Part shown: positions 45,338 to 56,303 of the stretch, one piece after another
Position numbering within the stretch: the stretch's first letter is position 1
How the letters are laid out: each line of letters opens with the position of its first letter
Assembly: GCF_001625575.1 (NCBI RefSeq)
Contig: NZ_AUXV01000002.1
Location: forward strand, 62,001-126,000
Length of the DNA: 64,000 nt
Origin: Pseudoalteromonas luteoviolacea S2607
GTDB lineage: Bacteria > Pseudomonadota > Gammaproteobacteria > Enterobacterales > Alteromonadaceae
Direction of reading: 5' to 3'
Position numbers and translations under genes: made by a program
The notes under the pieces: generated by a model
The model's database searches: none
What the model was told of the DNA's origin: nothing
Seen by the model: only the letters and a program-made list of their open reading frames with translations

Positions 45338-46183
45338 ATGATAGATATTGATGACAAGGTTCTAGCTGACTTGCGATCTGGATTTAACCTCCCCGCTAAA
45401 CCCGAAATTTTGCAGAGTTTGCAAAATGAACTGAATCAAGATGAGCCTGAATTAAACCGAGTTGCTGACATTATCTCAGTAGATGTAGCGACATCCGCCG
45501 CCGTTTTAAAGGTGATCAACTCCCCAGCGTATGGTATGTCTAGAACCATTACGGACATTAAGCAAGCCGTTATGTTCCTTGGCATGAATTGCATTACCCA
45601 AGTTGTGACGGGGCACTTATTAAAAAGCGCATTTGATCAAAATGATAGCTGCATTTCTTTGCAGCGTTTTTGGGATAGTGCATCTGAAATTTCTCAAGTT
45701 GCAATGTTGATCGGTAAGAAAGTGCGCGCACAAACGCCGATAGAAGACTTACAACTACTCGGCCTATTTCATGATGCTGGCATTCCTGCCATGGCTATGA
45801 GATTTAATGATTATGGGGATGTGTTGTCAAAAGCTGCACAGCGACCTGAACACACTCTATTACAGTATGAAGAACAACAGTACCCTACAAATCACACTGT
45901 GGTGGGGTACTACTTAGCGAGCTCTTGGCATTTACCAAAACGTGTTTGTCAGATCATATTACGGCATCACGATGCGATATTTTTTCAAGACAGTGAATCA
46001 GAATTAGAAAAACAGACGATGGCGATTTTAAAACTTGCAGAAAATTTTACGTTTGAAATAAAGCATTTTAGAAGCTGTGCAGACTGGTATGCGTTTCGAG
46101 ATGATGTAATGCTGTCTTTGGATTTAAGTGATGATGATTATACCGACATAAAAGAAGACGTTGAGGAATTTCTAATAGGGTAA
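45338..46183 (+). CDS. HDOD domain signalling protein
   Basis: A 281-residue soluble protein. The HDOD domain (about 12-215) shows LNRVADIISVDVATSAAVLK (in part), VINSPAYGMSRTITDIKQAV (in part) and the metal-site remnants LLGLFHDAGIPAM and RHHD. HDOD proteins are regulators linked to signalling, often by protein contact rather than catalysis. No partner gene is adjacent. A bidirectional terminator follows. Confidence 0.88.
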   Translation: MIDIDDKVLADLRSGFNLPAKPEILQSLQNELNQDEPELNRVADIISVDVATSAAVLKVINSPAYGMSRTITDIKQAVMFLGMNCITQVVTGHLLKSAFDQNDSCISLQRFWDSASEISQVAMLIGKKVRAQTPIEDLQLLGLFHDAGIPAMAMRFNDYGDVLSKAAQRPEHTLLQYEEQQYPTNHTVVGYYLASSWHLPKRVCQIILRHHDAIFFQDSESELEKQTMAILKLAENFTFEIKHFRSCADWYAFRDDVMLSLDLSDDDYTDIKEDVEEFLIG

Positions 46184-46208
46184 ACGTAAACTAAAGTGAA
46201 AAAGATTC

Positions 46209-46235
46209 AAAAAAGGCGCTTTGTGCGCCTTTTTT
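46209..46235. terminator. Bidirectional intrinsic terminator between the HDOD gene and metK
   Basis: A perfect 11-base inverted repeat AAAAAAGGCGC / GCGCCTTTTTT with loop TTTGT gives a T-run on either strand. It serves the HDOD gene on the plus strand and metK on the minus strand. Confidence 0.9.
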
Positions 46236-46256
46236 AGTTAACTTACTTCGCTTGGA

Positions 46257-47408
46257 TTATAAGTTTGCTGCTGCTTTTAGTGCGTCAGCTTTATCTGTTT
46301 TTTCCCACGGGAACTCTTCACGGCCAAAGTGACCGTATGCAGCTGTAGGCTGATAGATTGGGCGCTCTAGGTCTAGCATTGTAATTAAACCATATGGGCG
46401 AAGATCGAAGTGTTCACGAACTAGCTCAATTAGTCGAGCTTCTTCAAGCTTGCCAGTACCAAAAGTATCGATGCTGATAGAAGTTGGCTCAGCAACACCA
46501 ATCGCATATGAAACTTGAATTTCACACTTGTCTGCAAGGCCTGCTGCAACAATGTTTTTCGCAACGTAACGACCTGCATATGCTGCAGAACGGTCAACTT
46601 TTGATGGATCTTTACCAGAGAATGCACCGCCACCATGACGAGCCATACCACCGTACGTGTCAACAATGATTTTACGACCAGTCAATCCACAGTCACCCAT
46701 AGGGCCACCGATAACAAAACGACCAGTCGGGTTGATGAAGAACTTAGTTGCTTCAGTAATTAACTCTTTTGGTAGTGTTGGCTTGATGATTGTTTCCATC
46801 ACTGCCTCAACAAGGTCATCTTGTGAGATAGAGTCGCAGTGTTGAGTTGAAAGAACAACAGCATCAATGCTTACTGGTTGACCATTTTCATACGCAAACG
46901 TTACTTGTGACTTAGCGTCTGGGCGCAACCAAGGGAGTGTGCCATCTTTACGCACTTCAGCTTGACGCTGAACTAAACGGTGAGAATATGTGATTGGTGC
47001 CGGCATTAAAACATCAGTTTCGTTACACGCATAACCAAACATCAGACCTTGGTCACCAGCACCCTGATCTTCTGGGCGAGAGCGGTCAACACCTTGGTTA
47101 ATGTCAGGAGACTGCTTACCAATTGTATTTAAGATTGCGCATGAATCTGCATCGAAGCCCATGTCAGAATGAGTGTAGCCGATCTCGCGAACCGTTTTAC
47201 GAGTTAGCTCTTCGATATCTACCCAAGCACTCGTGGTTACTTCACCACCAACCATGACCATACCTGTTTTTACGTAGGTTTCACAAGCAACACGTGCTTT
47301 TGGGTCTTGTTCAAGAATTGCGTCTAGTACTGCATCTGAAATTTGGTCAGCAATTTTATCCGGGTGGCCTTCAGAAACTGACTCTGAAGTGAATAAGTGT
47401 TTCGCCAT
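46257..47408 (-). CDS. metK: S-adenosylmethionine synthetase
   Basis: A 383-residue enzyme that makes S-adenosylmethionine from methionine and ATP. Motifs include [19 protein letters not shown] (in part), [12 protein letters not shown], the P-loop-like [14 protein letters not shown] and the C-terminal [12 protein letters not shown]. It faces the transketolase gene, with about 250 bases between the starts. No SAM riboswitch was recognised there. Confidence 0.99.
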   Translation of the reverse strand: MAKHLFTSESVSEGHPDKIADQISDAVLDAILEQDPKARVACETYVKTGMVMVGGEVTTSAWVDIEELTRKTVREIGYTHSDMGFDADSCAILNTIGKQSPDINQGVDRSRPEDQGAGDQGLMFGYACNETDVLMPAPITYSHRLVQRQAEVRKDGTLPWLRPDAKSQVTFAYENGQPVSIDAVVLSTQHCDSISQDDLVEAVMETIIKPTLPKELITEATKFFINPTGRFVIGGPMGDCGLTGRKIIVDTYGGMARHGGGAFSGKDPSKVDRSAAYAGRYVAKNIVAAGLADKCEIQVSYAIGVAEPTSISIDTFGTGKLEEARLIELVREHFDLRPYGLITMLDLERPIYQPTAAYGHFGREEFPWEKTDKADALKAAANL

Positions 47409-47665
47409 TATTTTATCTCACAATAGTGCGCTTCGCGAACATGCGTAAAACAGCGCTAAAAAATTAAGAGGATATTCTAACTAAAACATTGAACTATGCA
47501 TAGCTTTTTTACGCCTAGACGTCTGTTTTTAAGCCCACTGAATTAATGAATTAAAAACAATGTGAATTTATTACTTTTCTGATGATTTTAATTGCAGTGG
47601 TAATTTTATTAGGTAAGAATGGGCCTTTAAAACAACCGTGCAAACATTTAAAGGTAGGAGAATCC

Positions 47666-49657
47666 ATGCCATCTCGCAAAGAACTTGCAAACGCAATTCG
47701 CGTTCTATCCATGGACGCTGTACAAAAGGCTAAATCAGGCCACCCAGGGGCACCCATGGGAATGGCTGACATCGCAGAGGTACTTTGGCGTGACTATTTA
47801 AAGCACAATCCAAATAACCCTGAATGGGTTGATCGTGATAGATTTGTATTATCAAATGGCCACGGTTCAATGTTAATTTATTCTCTGTTGCACTTAAGTG
47901 GCTACGATCTTTCTATTGATGATTTGAAGAATTTCCGTCAAATGCACTCAAAAACACCAGGCCACCCAGAATATGGGTATGCGCCGGGTATTGAAACGAC
48001 GACGGGTCCACTTGGTCAAGGTATTACTAACGCAGTGGGTATGGCAATCGCAGAAAAGGCGCTTGCGGCACAATTTAACCGTGATGAATACGACATTGTT
48101 AACCACTATACATATGCGTTTTTAGGTGATGGTTGCTTAATGGAAGGTATTTCCCATGAAGCGTGTTCTTTAGCGGGCACATTAGGCCTTGGTAAACTAA
48201 TTGCATTTTGGGACGACAACGGCATTTCAATCGATGGCGAAGTTGAAGGTTGGTTTAGTGACGATACACCAAAGCGTTTTGAGTCTTATGGCTGGCATGT
48301 CATCCCAGCTGTTGACGGTCACGATAGCGAAGCAATTAAAGCCGCAATTGAAGCTGCGCGCGCAGAAACAGGTAAACCAACACTGATCTGTTGTAAGACA
48401 GTAATTGGTTATGGCTCTCCTAATAAATCGGGCAGTCATGATTGTCATGGTGCACCATTGGGTGACGAAGAGATCAAAGCGGCGCGAGAATTCTTAGGTT
48501 GGGAGCACGGCGCGTTTGAAATCCCAGAGGGTGTTTACGCTAAGTGGGATGCAGCAGCGCACGGTCAGCAAATCCAAAGCGAGTGGTTAGTTAAATTCAC
48601 GGAATACCAAATTAACTACCCAGAACTTGCGGCAGAATTTGAGCGCCGTACTAAAGGCGAACTGCCAGCCGATTGGACTGAACAGTCAGAAGCGTATATT
48701 GCTCAGCTGCAAGCTAATCCAGCAAACCCAGCAACACGTAAAGCGTCTCAAAATGCATTGAACGCTTTTGGTCCGATGCTACCTGAATTTATGGGTGGTT
48801 CTGCTGACTTAGCTGGTTCAAACTTAACAATTTGGGAAGGCTCAAAAGGCCTTACAGCTGAAGACGCATCCGGCAACTACATCTTCTATGGTGTACGTGA
48901 ATTTGGTATGTCAGCGATCATGAATGGTATTGCACTTCACAAAGGCTTCGTGCCATATGGTGCTACTTTCTTAATGTTCATGGAATACGCGAGAAATGCT
49001 GTTCGTATGGCGGCATTGATGAAGCAACCAAGTATTTTTGTTTATACGCATGACTCAATCGGCCTAGGTGAAGATGGTCCAACGCACCAACCAGTAGAGC
49101 AACTGGCTAATATGCGTTTGACACCAAATCTAGTTAGCTGGCGTCCATGTGACCAAGTTGAATCTGCAGTATCTTGGCAGCAAGCAATTGAGCGTAAAGA
49201 TGGCCCTACATCTCTTGTATTCACGCGTCAAGGCCTTGAGCAGCAAAGCCGCACAGACGAGCAAGTAGCGGCGATTAAACGTGGTGGTTACGTATTGAGC
49301 TGTGATTCAAACCCTGAAGTAATTTTAATTGCGACCGGTTCAGAAGTGCAGTTGGCTGTCGAAGCAGCTCAACAATTACGCGACAATGGCAAGAAAGTAA
49401 GAGTTGTGTCAATGCCTTCTACGGATGTATTTGATGCGCAGTCGGCTGACTACAAAGAGTCGGTTCTGCCAGCAGGGGTAACTCGTCGAGTTGCTATCGA
49501 GGCGGGCATTGAAGACTTCTGGTACAAGTATGTTGGCTTGAATGGCGCAATTGTTGGCATGAGCACATTTGGTGAATCAGCGCCAGCTGGTGAGTTGTTC
49601 AAGCACTTTGGCTTCACTGTTGAAAATGTAGTAGAAAAAGCAAAAGCACTTTTTTAA
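47666..49657 (+). CDS. tkt: Transketolase
   Basis: A 663-residue thiamine diphosphate enzyme of the pentose phosphate pathway that transfers two-carbon units between sugars. Motifs are [19 protein letters not shown], the thiamine-diphosphate [13 protein letters not shown] region, and the C-terminal [17 protein letters not shown] (in part). The ATG at 47666 has AGGAG upstream; a longer frame from 47582 adds a hydrophobic tail not found in the family. Confidence 0.99.
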   Translation: MPSRKELANAIRVLSMDAVQKAKSGHPGAPMGMADIAEVLWRDYLKHNPNNPEWVDRDRFVLSNGHGSMLIYSLLHLSGYDLSIDDLKNFRQMHSKTPGHPEYGYAPGIETTTGPLGQGITNAVGMAIAEKALAAQFNRDEYDIVNHYTYAFLGDGCLMEGISHEACSLAGTLGLGKLIAFWDDNGISIDGEVEGWFSDDTPKRFESYGWHVIPAVDGHDSEAIKAAIEAARAETGKPTLICCKTVIGYGSPNKSGSHDCHGAPLGDEEIKAAREFLGWEHGAFEIPEGVYAKWDAAAHGQQIQSEWLVKFTEYQINYPELAAEFERRTKGELPADWTEQSEAYIAQLQANPANPATRKASQNALNAFGPMLPEFMGGSADLAGSNLTIWEGSKGLTAEDASGNYIFYGVREFGMSAIMNGIALHKGFVPYGATFLMFMEYARNAVRMAALMKQPSIFVYTHDSIGLGEDGPTHQPVEQLANMRLTPNLVSWRPCDQVESAVSWQQAIERKDGPTSLVFTRQGLEQQSRTDEQVAAIKRGGYVLSCDSNPEVILIATGSEVQLAVEAAQQLRDNGKKVRVVSMPSTDVFDAQSADYKESVLPAGVTRRVAIEAGIEDFWYKYVGLNGAIVGMSTFGESAPAGELFKHFGFTVENVVEKAKALF

Positions 49658-49671
49658 GCCACTTAAAAGAG

Positions 49672-49695
49672 ATGAGTCTTCTTAGAAAGACTCAT
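49672..49695 (+). terminator. Hairpin after tkt
   Basis: A perfect 9-bp stem (ATGAGTCTT and AAGACTCAT) with a 6-base loop, just after the tkt stop. It has no T-run and precedes a standard terminator; together they make a double 3' structure. Confidence 0.5.
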
Positions 49696-49705
49696 GACTA
49701 GCTTT

Positions 49706-49739
49706 AAAAACCGCCTCATTTAATTGCAGGCGGTTTTTT
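49706..49739 (+). terminator. Intrinsic terminator of tkt
   Basis: A stem of AAAAACCGCCT paired with AGGCGGTTTTT around an 11-base loop, ending in six T residues. It is the clear end of the tkt transcript. Confidence 0.85.
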
Positions 49740-49845
49740 ATGTGTGTAAAAACTCTGAGAGGCAGCGCCACAGCTTTTGCTGGTGCGTGATTGTGGATTA
49801 TTGAAATATTAGTTGAGTATTAACGAGTGGCGGTTGTTTAGAAAA

Positions 49846-49873
49846 GAAAAAAGGCCATAACGAATTATGGCCT
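49846..49873 (-). terminator. Intrinsic terminator of the chemoreceptor gene
   Basis: A perfect 9-bp stem (AGGCCATAA and TTATGGCCT) with loop CGAA. On the minus strand it is followed by six T residues. It lies just past the stop of the chemoreceptor gene at 49882. Confidence 0.8.
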
Positions 49874-49881
49874 ATTGTATT

Positions 49882-51897
49882 TTAAACTCTAAATTGAGAT
49901 ACGGATTGTCGTAACTCTTCAGCGAGTTTAGCGACTTCAGAGCTGGAGATTGACGTTTGGTTTGCTCCCTCAGCTGTCTGCTCCGCGATTGTGACGATAG
50001 ACTCAAGTCGTTCGCTGATCTCTTGAGATACCTGTTGCTGCTCATTTGCCGCTGTGGCAATTTCTTCACTAACATCATGAGCTCGTGATACAGCATCTGT
50101 AATGCTGTTAAGCGCTTCATTGGCAATATCACTTTGTGCTACACACGACTCAGCTTGCTGCTGGCCTTTAGACATAGCACTAACGGCTTCTTCTGCCCCC
50201 GATTGTAAAGACTCGATCATGGATTGAATCTCTTGGGTTGACTCTTGGGTCTTACTGGCTAATGAGCGAACCTCATCGGCAACAACGGCGAACCCTCGCC
50301 CTTGCTCACCAGCACGTGCGGCTTCTATTGCTGCATTAAGCGCAAGTAGGTTAGTTTGCTCAGCAATACCTCTGATCACGTCTAATATACCGCCGATTGC
50401 GGAGCTGTCTTGATGCAGTTTATTGATGACAGTTGAAACTTCCTCAACCTCGTGTGCAAGTTGCTCAATGGTTCGTTTGTTGTCATGGGAGATCCCTTTA
50501 ACACGCTCAGCTTCTTGATCGGCATTCTTAATTTCTTCAAGGGCTTGATGCGCACTGTTACTCACACCATGTGCTGTAGAGCTCATTTCAGTGGTTGCTG
50601 TTGCGGCTTGCTCAACTTGGGATTGTTGACTCTTAATTGCATGGCTTGATTCAGAAGTAATCGCGGATGTTTGTTCAGAAGCGGCAGCAAGCTGCGTTGA
50701 GCGTGACACAATACCAGCAATAAGATCTTTTAAGCTTTCAATTAAAGTATTACAACTTTGCGCCAGCTCACCGAATTCATCTTTTGCTGAGGCATCTAAC
50801 GAGTGTGTCATGTCGCCTTTAGCAACAATGTCTAGTACTCTGTTTACTTCTGCAAGTGGTTTTGTGATTCGACTAACTGTGACATAAGCAATACCGATGG
50901 CAAGCAGCGCTGCAGCAATCATGCCTGTCCACGTAGCGATATTGGCCGAGGAAACATCTTCAGTCACCTCATTTTGGATTTCAAACGCCAACTGCTTAGA
51001 CTGCGCGACTAAATCACCCAGCTGTTTAAGTGCTTTCTCAGTAGCTTGCTCAGCAACGTTCAGCTCGTTTTGAGTGTTCTCTCTTGCTGTGATCAAGCGC
51101 TCACGATTATTGGGTATGCTATTGCTGCCCAAAAGTTGCTCCGATAGCGTTTGATAATAAGTATCTAAATCATTAAGCAAGTCTTCATCAAGTTCAGCGA
51201 CCGTAGCGCGCATTAACTCAATATTTCTGTCGATATCTTCAAAAACATAACTTTGCTCTTTTTTGACGATATCTAACGTGCTTTTTTCGTTGATTGTCAG
51301 CATGTCTGCGCTGCTGGTTGCGAGAGAGCTAAATGAGTTCTCAAGCTTATTGGCAGCTTGATAAGCTCTTTGGTTAATACTCTCAAAGCCTTCTAAATCT
51401 AGAATATCAACAACTACTGTAGCAGCGTCGTCTGCCGCAATTTCAGTTTCCTCAAGTTGCGACTTGAGTTGCTTGTTTAGACTCAGCTCCATTGCCTTGT
51501 CTTGGAAAAGAGAGCCAACTGAACCGGAAAAAGTTTGAAAGCTTGAACTAACTTCTTTACTGGTACTGGCCAAACTAGGTTCGTTACTCACGGTATCGTT
51601 TAAATCAGAGTAACTCCGTTCGAATGCTTTTTGGCGCTCATTAAAAGCAGCCTTAAGGCTATTCAAATCACCACTAGATTGAGTATAAAAACTTGCCTGG
51701 GCAATCTTACTCATTTGAGTAAACTCAATTTGCAGTGCCGCGCTACGATCTAAAGCAGGCAAAGAAAGCGTGTTGACGAGCTGAGTAGAACTATCTATAT
51801 TTGCGATCCTGAGCAGTGAGTTCCCTCCGATGGATAATAAGAGTAGGGTAATAATTATAAAGCCACCCCAAATACGTTGGCTAACGGTTAAATTCAT
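49882..51897 (-). CDS. Methyl-accepting chemotaxis protein
   Basis: A 671-residue chemoreceptor. An N-terminal membrane helix (about 10-30) precedes a long helical periplasmic sensor (about 35-320), a second membrane helix (about 325-345), a HAMP domain (ending about 400) and a cytoplasmic signalling domain. The signalling tip [19 protein letters not shown] is intact, followed by [15 protein letters not shown]. The ligand is not evident. No che genes lie nearby. Confidence 0.95.
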   Translation of the reverse strand: MNLTVSQRIWGGFIIITLLLLSIGGNSLLRIANIDSSTQLVNTLSLPALDRSAALQIEFTQMSKIAQASFYTQSSGDLNSLKAAFNERQKAFERSYSDLNDTVSNEPSLASTSKEVSSSFQTFSGSVGSLFQDKAMELSLNKQLKSQLEETEIAADDAATVVVDILDLEGFESINQRAYQAANKLENSFSSLATSSADMLTINEKSTLDIVKKEQSYVFEDIDRNIELMRATVAELDEDLLNDLDTYYQTLSEQLLGSNSIPNNRERLITARENTQNELNVAEQATEKALKQLGDLVAQSKQLAFEIQNEVTEDVSSANIATWTGMIAAALLAIGIAYVTVSRITKPLAEVNRVLDIVAKGDMTHSLDASAKDEFGELAQSCNTLIESLKDLIAGIVSRSTQLAAASEQTSAITSESSHAIKSQQSQVEQAATATTEMSSTAHGVSNSAHQALEEIKNADQEAERVKGISHDNKRTIEQLAHEVEEVSTVINKLHQDSSAIGGILDVIRGIAEQTNLLALNAAIEAARAGEQGRGFAVVADEVRSLASKTQESTQEIQSMIESLQSGAEEAVSAMSKGQQQAESCVAQSDIANEALNSITDAVSRAHDVSEEIATAANEQQQVSQEISERLESIVTIAEQTAEGANQTSISSSEVAKLAEELRQSVSQFRV

Positions 51898-52012
51898 ACG
51901 GGTTTACCATCAAGTTAAAGCAGTACAACTACTTATCGGATTTATTGCGCATTAGTTAAGTATTTTATAGCAGATGTGAATAGAAAATTCAGTAAAAATG
52001 GACAGGTTTCGA

Positions 52013-52813
52013 TTATTTGCTGGATATTTGTTCATTTGTTGACAAATTTAGCAGTGTCATCGGACCTCCCCACACACATCCTGTATCCAAAGCGATCGCG
52101 TTTTCGGTAGTGGTCTTACCTTCAAGGGCAGCCCAATGGCCGAATATAAATTGCGTACTCGCCGTTTTGAATCTTGGGTGTGAGAACCAAGGTTGTAGTT
52201 CGTCAGTGTTCGCTAAGCCTCCTTTATTATCAAAATCAAGACGTAAGTCATTGGTCAAAAATCGCATACGAGAGAATACATTGATAATCGAATTAAATTT
52301 GACCTGCGTGTCGTGAGTGTCGATTGTAACTGTAGGTTGTTTACCATACATGGCACTGAAGTAGTTTGCCGCGTTTGAGCCTTGGTAGCATGTTCTGGCC
52401 CAATTGGAGAGTTCAATTGCCGTATCTATATCCCATAAAGGGTAAATGCCTGCGTGAGAAATAAAACTGTCAAATTGAGTGTCGTAGGAGCACAGTGGTT
52501 GCGATTGTAGGTAAGTGACGTAGCGATCGAGTTTATCACTGGCTAATAGTGGTTCGAGTTTATCTTTTGGATTAGGCTGTTTGTTCGTCAAAACCGTAGC
52601 TAAAAGGTGTAAGTCATGATTTCCCAATGTAACCGTAATAGAATCCTTTAAACGATAGACAAGTTCCATACAAGACAGGGAGTCAGGCCCTCGAGCAACT
52701 AAGTCTCCCACCAAATAGAGATGGTCTTGACTGGGATTAAACCCGACTTTATCAAGCAAGTTTCTAAAGGGGTGATAGCACCCCTGAAGATCACCTATTG
52801 CGTAAGTTGCCAT
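52013..52813 (-). CDS. apaH: Symmetrical bis(5'-nucleosyl)-tetraphosphatase
   Basis: A 266-residue metallophosphatase that cuts Ap4A into two ADP. The family motifs GDLQGCYHPF, GDLVARGPDSL and LGNHDLHLLA are at the N-terminal half, and HAGIYPLWD and FGHWAALEGKT are later. It lies 3 bases past the stop of apaG in the usual apaG-apaH order. Confidence 0.98.
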   Translation of the reverse strand: MATYAIGDLQGCYHPFRNLLDKVGFNPSQDHLYLVGDLVARGPDSLSCMELVYRLKDSITVTLGNHDLHLLATVLTNKQPNPKDKLEPLLASDKLDRYVTYLQSQPLCSYDTQFDSFISHAGIYPLWDIDTAIELSNWARTCYQGSNAANYFSAMYGKQPTVTIDTHDTQVKFNSIINVFSRMRFLTNDLRLDFDNKGGLANTDELQPWFSHPRFKTASTQFIFGHWAALEGKTTTENAIALDTGCVWGGPMTLLNLSTNEQISSK

Positions 52814-52816
52814 TTC

Positions 52817-53206
52817 TTAATGCAAAATATCAGGTCGGTTTAAACGAAATACCTTGATTGGGGCTTTGAATTCCGAACCAAATTCATTGCGCATAAGGTA
52901 GTAACCTTCCATTGTGCCGACCGGTGTGTCGAGTACCGCACCACTGGTGTACTGATAGCTCTCTCCTGGACGTATGGTTGGTTGTTCACCGACAACGCCG
53001 TCTCCTTCAACCTCAGTCTCTTTCCCATTTGCATCGGTAATTAACCAGTACCGGCTTTCTAACTTAGCACTGCACAAACTGTGATTTTTGATTGTGATGG
53101 TATAGGCAAATACGTACTTATCTTTCTCAGGCTGTGACTGAGCTTCTACATAAAATGTTTCTACCGATACTTTTATCGGCGAACCAATCTCACTGTTTGT
53201 TGTCAT
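52817..53206 (-). CDS. apaG: Co2+/Mg2+ efflux protein ApaG
   Basis: A 129-residue DUF525 protein: [26 protein letters not shown] (in part [15 protein letters not shown]), [18 protein letters not shown] and MEGYYLMRN match the ApaG pattern. It is a fibronectin-like fold linked to cobalt and magnesium handling, with an unclear mechanism. Start: ATG at 53206, overlapping rsmA by 17 bases, which suggests coupled translation. Confidence 0.95.
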   Translation of the reverse strand: MTTNSEIGSPIKVSVETFYVEAQSQPEKDKYVFAYTITIKNHSLCSAKLESRYWLITDANGKETEVEGDGVVGEQPTIRPGESYQYTSGAVLDTPVGTMEGYYLMRNEFGSEFKAPIKVFRLNRPDILH

Positions 53207-53996
53207 AAATCCAGTTTGCAATGTCAATAAATTGAGTAAGAGAGATATTTTCCGCTCTAAGTGACGGATCAATACCCAGTTGTGTGATTTCTTCTACTGT
53301 AAGCAAGTTTGACAGGCTGTTTCGCAATGTTTTGCGTCGTTGGTTAAATGCTTCCAAGCAAACGGTATTGAGAATCTTTGTGCTTTTTGCACTGCGACTG
53401 TCAGGACCTTTTGGTATTAATCTAACAACAGCTGAATCAACTTTTGGTGCAGGTTTAAAGCAAGTTGGTGGCACTTCAATAACAGGCATCGCGTGACAGT
53501 AGTATTGTGTCATGACACTGAGTCGACCATAAGCTTTAGTACCAGGTCCTGCAACCATACGGTTAACGACTTCTTTTTGCAGCATAAAGTGCATGTGTTC
53601 AACCTGATCTGCAAACTCAAACAAGTGGAAGAGTAGTGGGGTAGACACATTGTAAGGCAGGTTACCAAAGATCTTCAGCTTAGCTTGTTCGTCTACCAAG
53701 CTTGAAAAATCAAACTTCATCGCATCGCCTTGATGAACAGTGAGTTTACTGCCCATAAATGGATGCTCAATTAGGCGCTCAGCCAAATCTCTATCCAGCT
53801 CAACAACCGTTAGTTTGCCGCTCAATTCAACCACGGGCTCTGTAATCGCACCTAAGCCAGGTCCGATTTCTACTAGATTATCGCCCGGCTTTGGATCGAT
53901 GGCGGTGACAATTTTATCGATAATACTGTCATCATTAAGGAAGTTTTGGCCAAATCTTTTACGGGCGCGATGCCCTAAATGTACTTTATCTGTCAT
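53190..53996 (-). CDS. rsmA: 16S rRNA (adenine1518/1519-N6)-dimethyltransferase
   Basis: A 268-residue methyltransferase that makes the two dimethyladenosines near the 3' end of 16S rRNA. SAM motifs [14 protein letters not shown] and the catalytic [11 protein letters not shown] are present, and the start [15 protein letters not shown] is typical. Its stop overlaps the apaG start, and its start overlaps the pdxA end by 4 bases. Confidence 0.98.
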   Translation of the reverse strand: MTDKVHLGHRARKRFGQNFLNDDSIIDKIVTAIDPKPGDNLVEIGPGLGAITEPVVELSGKLTVVELDRDLAERLIEHPFMGSKLTVHQGDAMKFDFSSLVDEQAKLKIFGNLPYNVSTPLLFHLFEFADQVEHMHFMLQKEVVNRMVAGPGTKAYGRLSVMTQYYCHAMPVIEVPPTCFKPAPKVDSAVVRLIPKGPDSRSAKSTKILNTVCLEAFNQRRKTLRNSLSNLLTVEEITQLGIDPSLRAENISLTQFIDIANWIYDNKQ

Positions 53997-54985
53997 GAAT
54001 TCTGTAATTTCTTGCTTGCAAGCTTAATTGCTTCGTGTATTGCTAGTTCAAAGCTACCAACTTCTATATCGCCAGATGCTGCTAAATCAAGTGCAGTTCC
54101 GTGGTCGACAGAAGTTCGAATAAAAGGCAAACCCAAGGTAATATTAACCGAGTTACCAAATCCCTTATATTTTAACACAGGTAACCCTTGATCGTGATAC
54201 ATTGCGAGCACGGCATCTGCATTATCTAAATATTTAGCCTGAAACAGCGTGTCAGCAGGTAGCGGACCAATAAAGTTTTTACCTTCATGGTTTAACATCT
54301 CTAGCACGGGCGTAATGGTATCGATTTCTTCGCTACCCAAATGCCCACCTTCTCCCGCATGAGGGTTAAGGCCGCATACCAAGATTCTTGGCTCTGCGAC
54401 GCCAAACTTAGTTTGCAAATCGTGATAAAGAATATTGGCGACTTTGGTTAAGCGCTCTTTCGTAATCGCTTTCGACACATAAGCAAGGGGGATATGTGTT
54501 GTGGCAAGTGCTACTCTCAGTCCTTTTGTCGCCAGCATCATCACCACATCAGGGGTGTTCGATTGATGTGCGAAGTATTCAGTATGACCACTAAAAGAGA
54601 TGCCAGCGCGATTGATGATGCCTTTATGAACAGGGCCTGTGACAACCGCAGCGAAGGTACCATCCATATTTTTCTCTGACGCGATACGCAATGTATCTAA
54701 AACGTACTGGCCATTTTTTTCATCTAATTGACCAGGGACTACATCAGCCCCTTTGTCAACTTGCAAATAATATAGTTGCTTTGCTTTAGCCGGCTGCACG
54801 GGTTGCTCTGGGCTGAATGGCAGCAACTCAATATCTAAGCTCAGCTCTTTTGCCCGCTGCTCCAATATGGTTTTATCGACCACAGCAACAAGCTGCGCAG
54901 GCCAACTTTGCTGCGCTAGCTTTAGAACCAAATCAGGCCCAATTCCTGCCGGCTCGCCTGGTGTAATTGCTATTCTCAAGCACAT
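53993..54985 (-). CDS. pdxA: 4-hydroxythreonine-4-phosphate dehydrogenase
   Basis: A 330-residue enzyme of pyridoxal phosphate synthesis. Family motifs are [13 protein letters not shown] at the N-terminus, [10 protein letters not shown] with a metal-binding His, [15 protein letters not shown] and [15 protein letters not shown]. It sits between surA and rsmA as in E. coli. Confidence 0.98.
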   Translation of the reverse strand: MCLRIAITPGEPAGIGPDLVLKLAQQSWPAQLVAVVDKTILEQRAKELSLDIELLPFSPEQPVQPAKAKQLYYLQVDKGADVVPGQLDEKNGQYVLDTLRIASEKNMDGTFAAVVTGPVHKGIINRAGISFSGHTEYFAHQSNTPDVVMMLATKGLRVALATTHIPLAYVSKAITKERLTKVANILYHDLQTKFGVAEPRILVCGLNPHAGEGGHLGSEEIDTITPVLEMLNHEGKNFIGPLPADTLFQAKYLDNADAVLAMYHDQGLPVLKYKGFGNSVNITLGLPFIRTSVDHGTALDLAASGDIEVGSFELAIHEAIKLASKKLQNS

Positions 54986-54996
54986 ATGGCGTCTTC

Positions 54997-56289
54997 TTAT
55001 TGGCTTTCTAATACTTGGATGTGAGCTTGCTCACGCATTTCTCTCATCCATTTAAAGCTTTCTTCTTTGAACTTTCTTCTGAATAAAAGCTGATGAGCGC
55101 GATTGAGCTTTGCTTGTTCTGTTTTATCAGCAACTCGCTTTTCAAGCAACTGTACAATGTGCCATCCGTATGTTGTACGAAATGGTTCACTGATCTGATC
55201 TTTCTCAAGACCCATTAGCGTATCTCTAAACGCAGGTACATAAGTCGATGGGTCTGTCCAATCATATTCACCACCTTTTAGTGCCGACCCTGGGTCTTCA
55301 GAATGCTCTTTGGCAAGCTCTGCAAAGTCAGCTTTGCCTTCGCGCAAATCTTTTATGAATCCGGCAAGCATATCTCTCGCTTTTTCTTCACTTAAAATAA
55401 TCGAGGGCTTTAATAGGATATGTCGTGAGCGAACTTCAATCGTTTCAACGACTTCTCTGCCTCTCACATCTTGTACCTTCACAATGTGGAAACCTGCACC
55501 TGAGCGCAATGGGCCGACGATTTCATCCTTTTTCTTACCTTTGATGGCTTCAGCGAAAAGCGTTGGCATTTCATTGATACCCATCCAGCCTAACTGTCCA
55601 CCGTCCAGTGCATTTGCACCACCTGATGAAGCAATCGCAATGCGCTTAAATTCTCTGCCTTCATTTAAGAATTCGATAACCTTTTCTGCACGCTCTCTGG
55701 CTTCTGCAATTTCTTCTGGGTTTGCTTTACTGTCCACTTTTATCAAAATATGGCCAATGTCATATTCTTCACTCTGGCCTGTTTGTTCAGCTAATATTTT
55801 GTTTAAGTTTTCGACTTCTTGAGGGCTAATGTAGACTCGTCTATCAACTGCGCCACGCTTCACCTGGCTCATTGTGATTTCTTTTCTCACATCTTCTCTA
55901 TAAGCTTGAAAGCTCTCACCAGCGGCCTCAATTGAGCGGCGCAGGTCAGCAATCGTGCCGCCTTGCTCTTTGGCAATGTTGGCTAAAGTTTGATCTAGAT
56001 GTGCGTCAGATATTTCTAACCCCATGCGGTTAGCTAGTTGTAAAACCAATACTTGGTCGATAAGTCTATCAGTAGCCTGAATACTGAGCACTTTATCTGA
56101 CGGAAGCTCAGTACCTTGTTGATTGGCTTGTTCTTTCACTCGGTTTACAATTTGGTCTACTTCACTTTGTAAAACGACGCCCTCGTTGACGGTGGCAACA
56201 ACTTTATCTATTTGTACGCGCTCAGCAAGTGCCTGCTGACAAAGGGCAGCACTCAATATTGGAATTAGTAACAGCTTTTTGAAATTCAT
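54997..56289 (-). CDS. surA: Periplasmic chaperone and peptidyl-prolyl isomerase SurA
   Basis: A 430-residue periplasmic chaperone for outer-membrane proteins with a signal peptide (to about residue 22). The N-terminal chaperone module runs to about 170; two parvulin domains follow, with DIGHILIKV and [12 protein letters not shown] in the first and SRHILLKPS and [16 protein letters not shown] in the second. It is downstream of lptD, which depends on SurA. Confidence 0.97.
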   Translation of the reverse strand: MNFKKLLLIPILSAALCQQALAERVQIDKVVATVNEGVVLQSEVDQIVNRVKEQANQQGTELPSDKVLSIQATDRLIDQVLVLQLANRMGLEISDAHLDQTLANIAKEQGGTIADLRRSIEAAGESFQAYREDVRKEITMSQVKRGAVDRRVYISPQEVENLNKILAEQTGQSEEYDIGHILIKVDSKANPEEIAEARERAEKVIEFLNEGREFKRIAIASSGGANALDGGQLGWMGINEMPTLFAEAIKGKKKDEIVGPLRSGAGFHIVKVQDVRGREVVETIEVRSRHILLKPSIILSEEKARDMLAGFIKDLREGKADFAELAKEHSEDPGSALKGGEYDWTDPSTYVPAFRDTLMGLEKDQISEPFRTTYGWHIVQLLEKRVADKTEQAKLNRAHQLLFRRKFKEESFKWMREMREQAHIQVLESQ

Positions 56290-56303
56290 AAGAGTCTTTG
56301 TTG

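Noticed and set aside
47582..47665. Extended N-terminus of transketolase
   Set aside because: The added residues are hydrophobic and not found in the family; the ATG at 47666 has a good Shine-Dalgarno sequence.
47409..47665. Possible SAM riboswitch before metK
   Set aside because: I found none of the conserved SAM-I or SAM-II sequence features in the 250 bases between metK and tkt.
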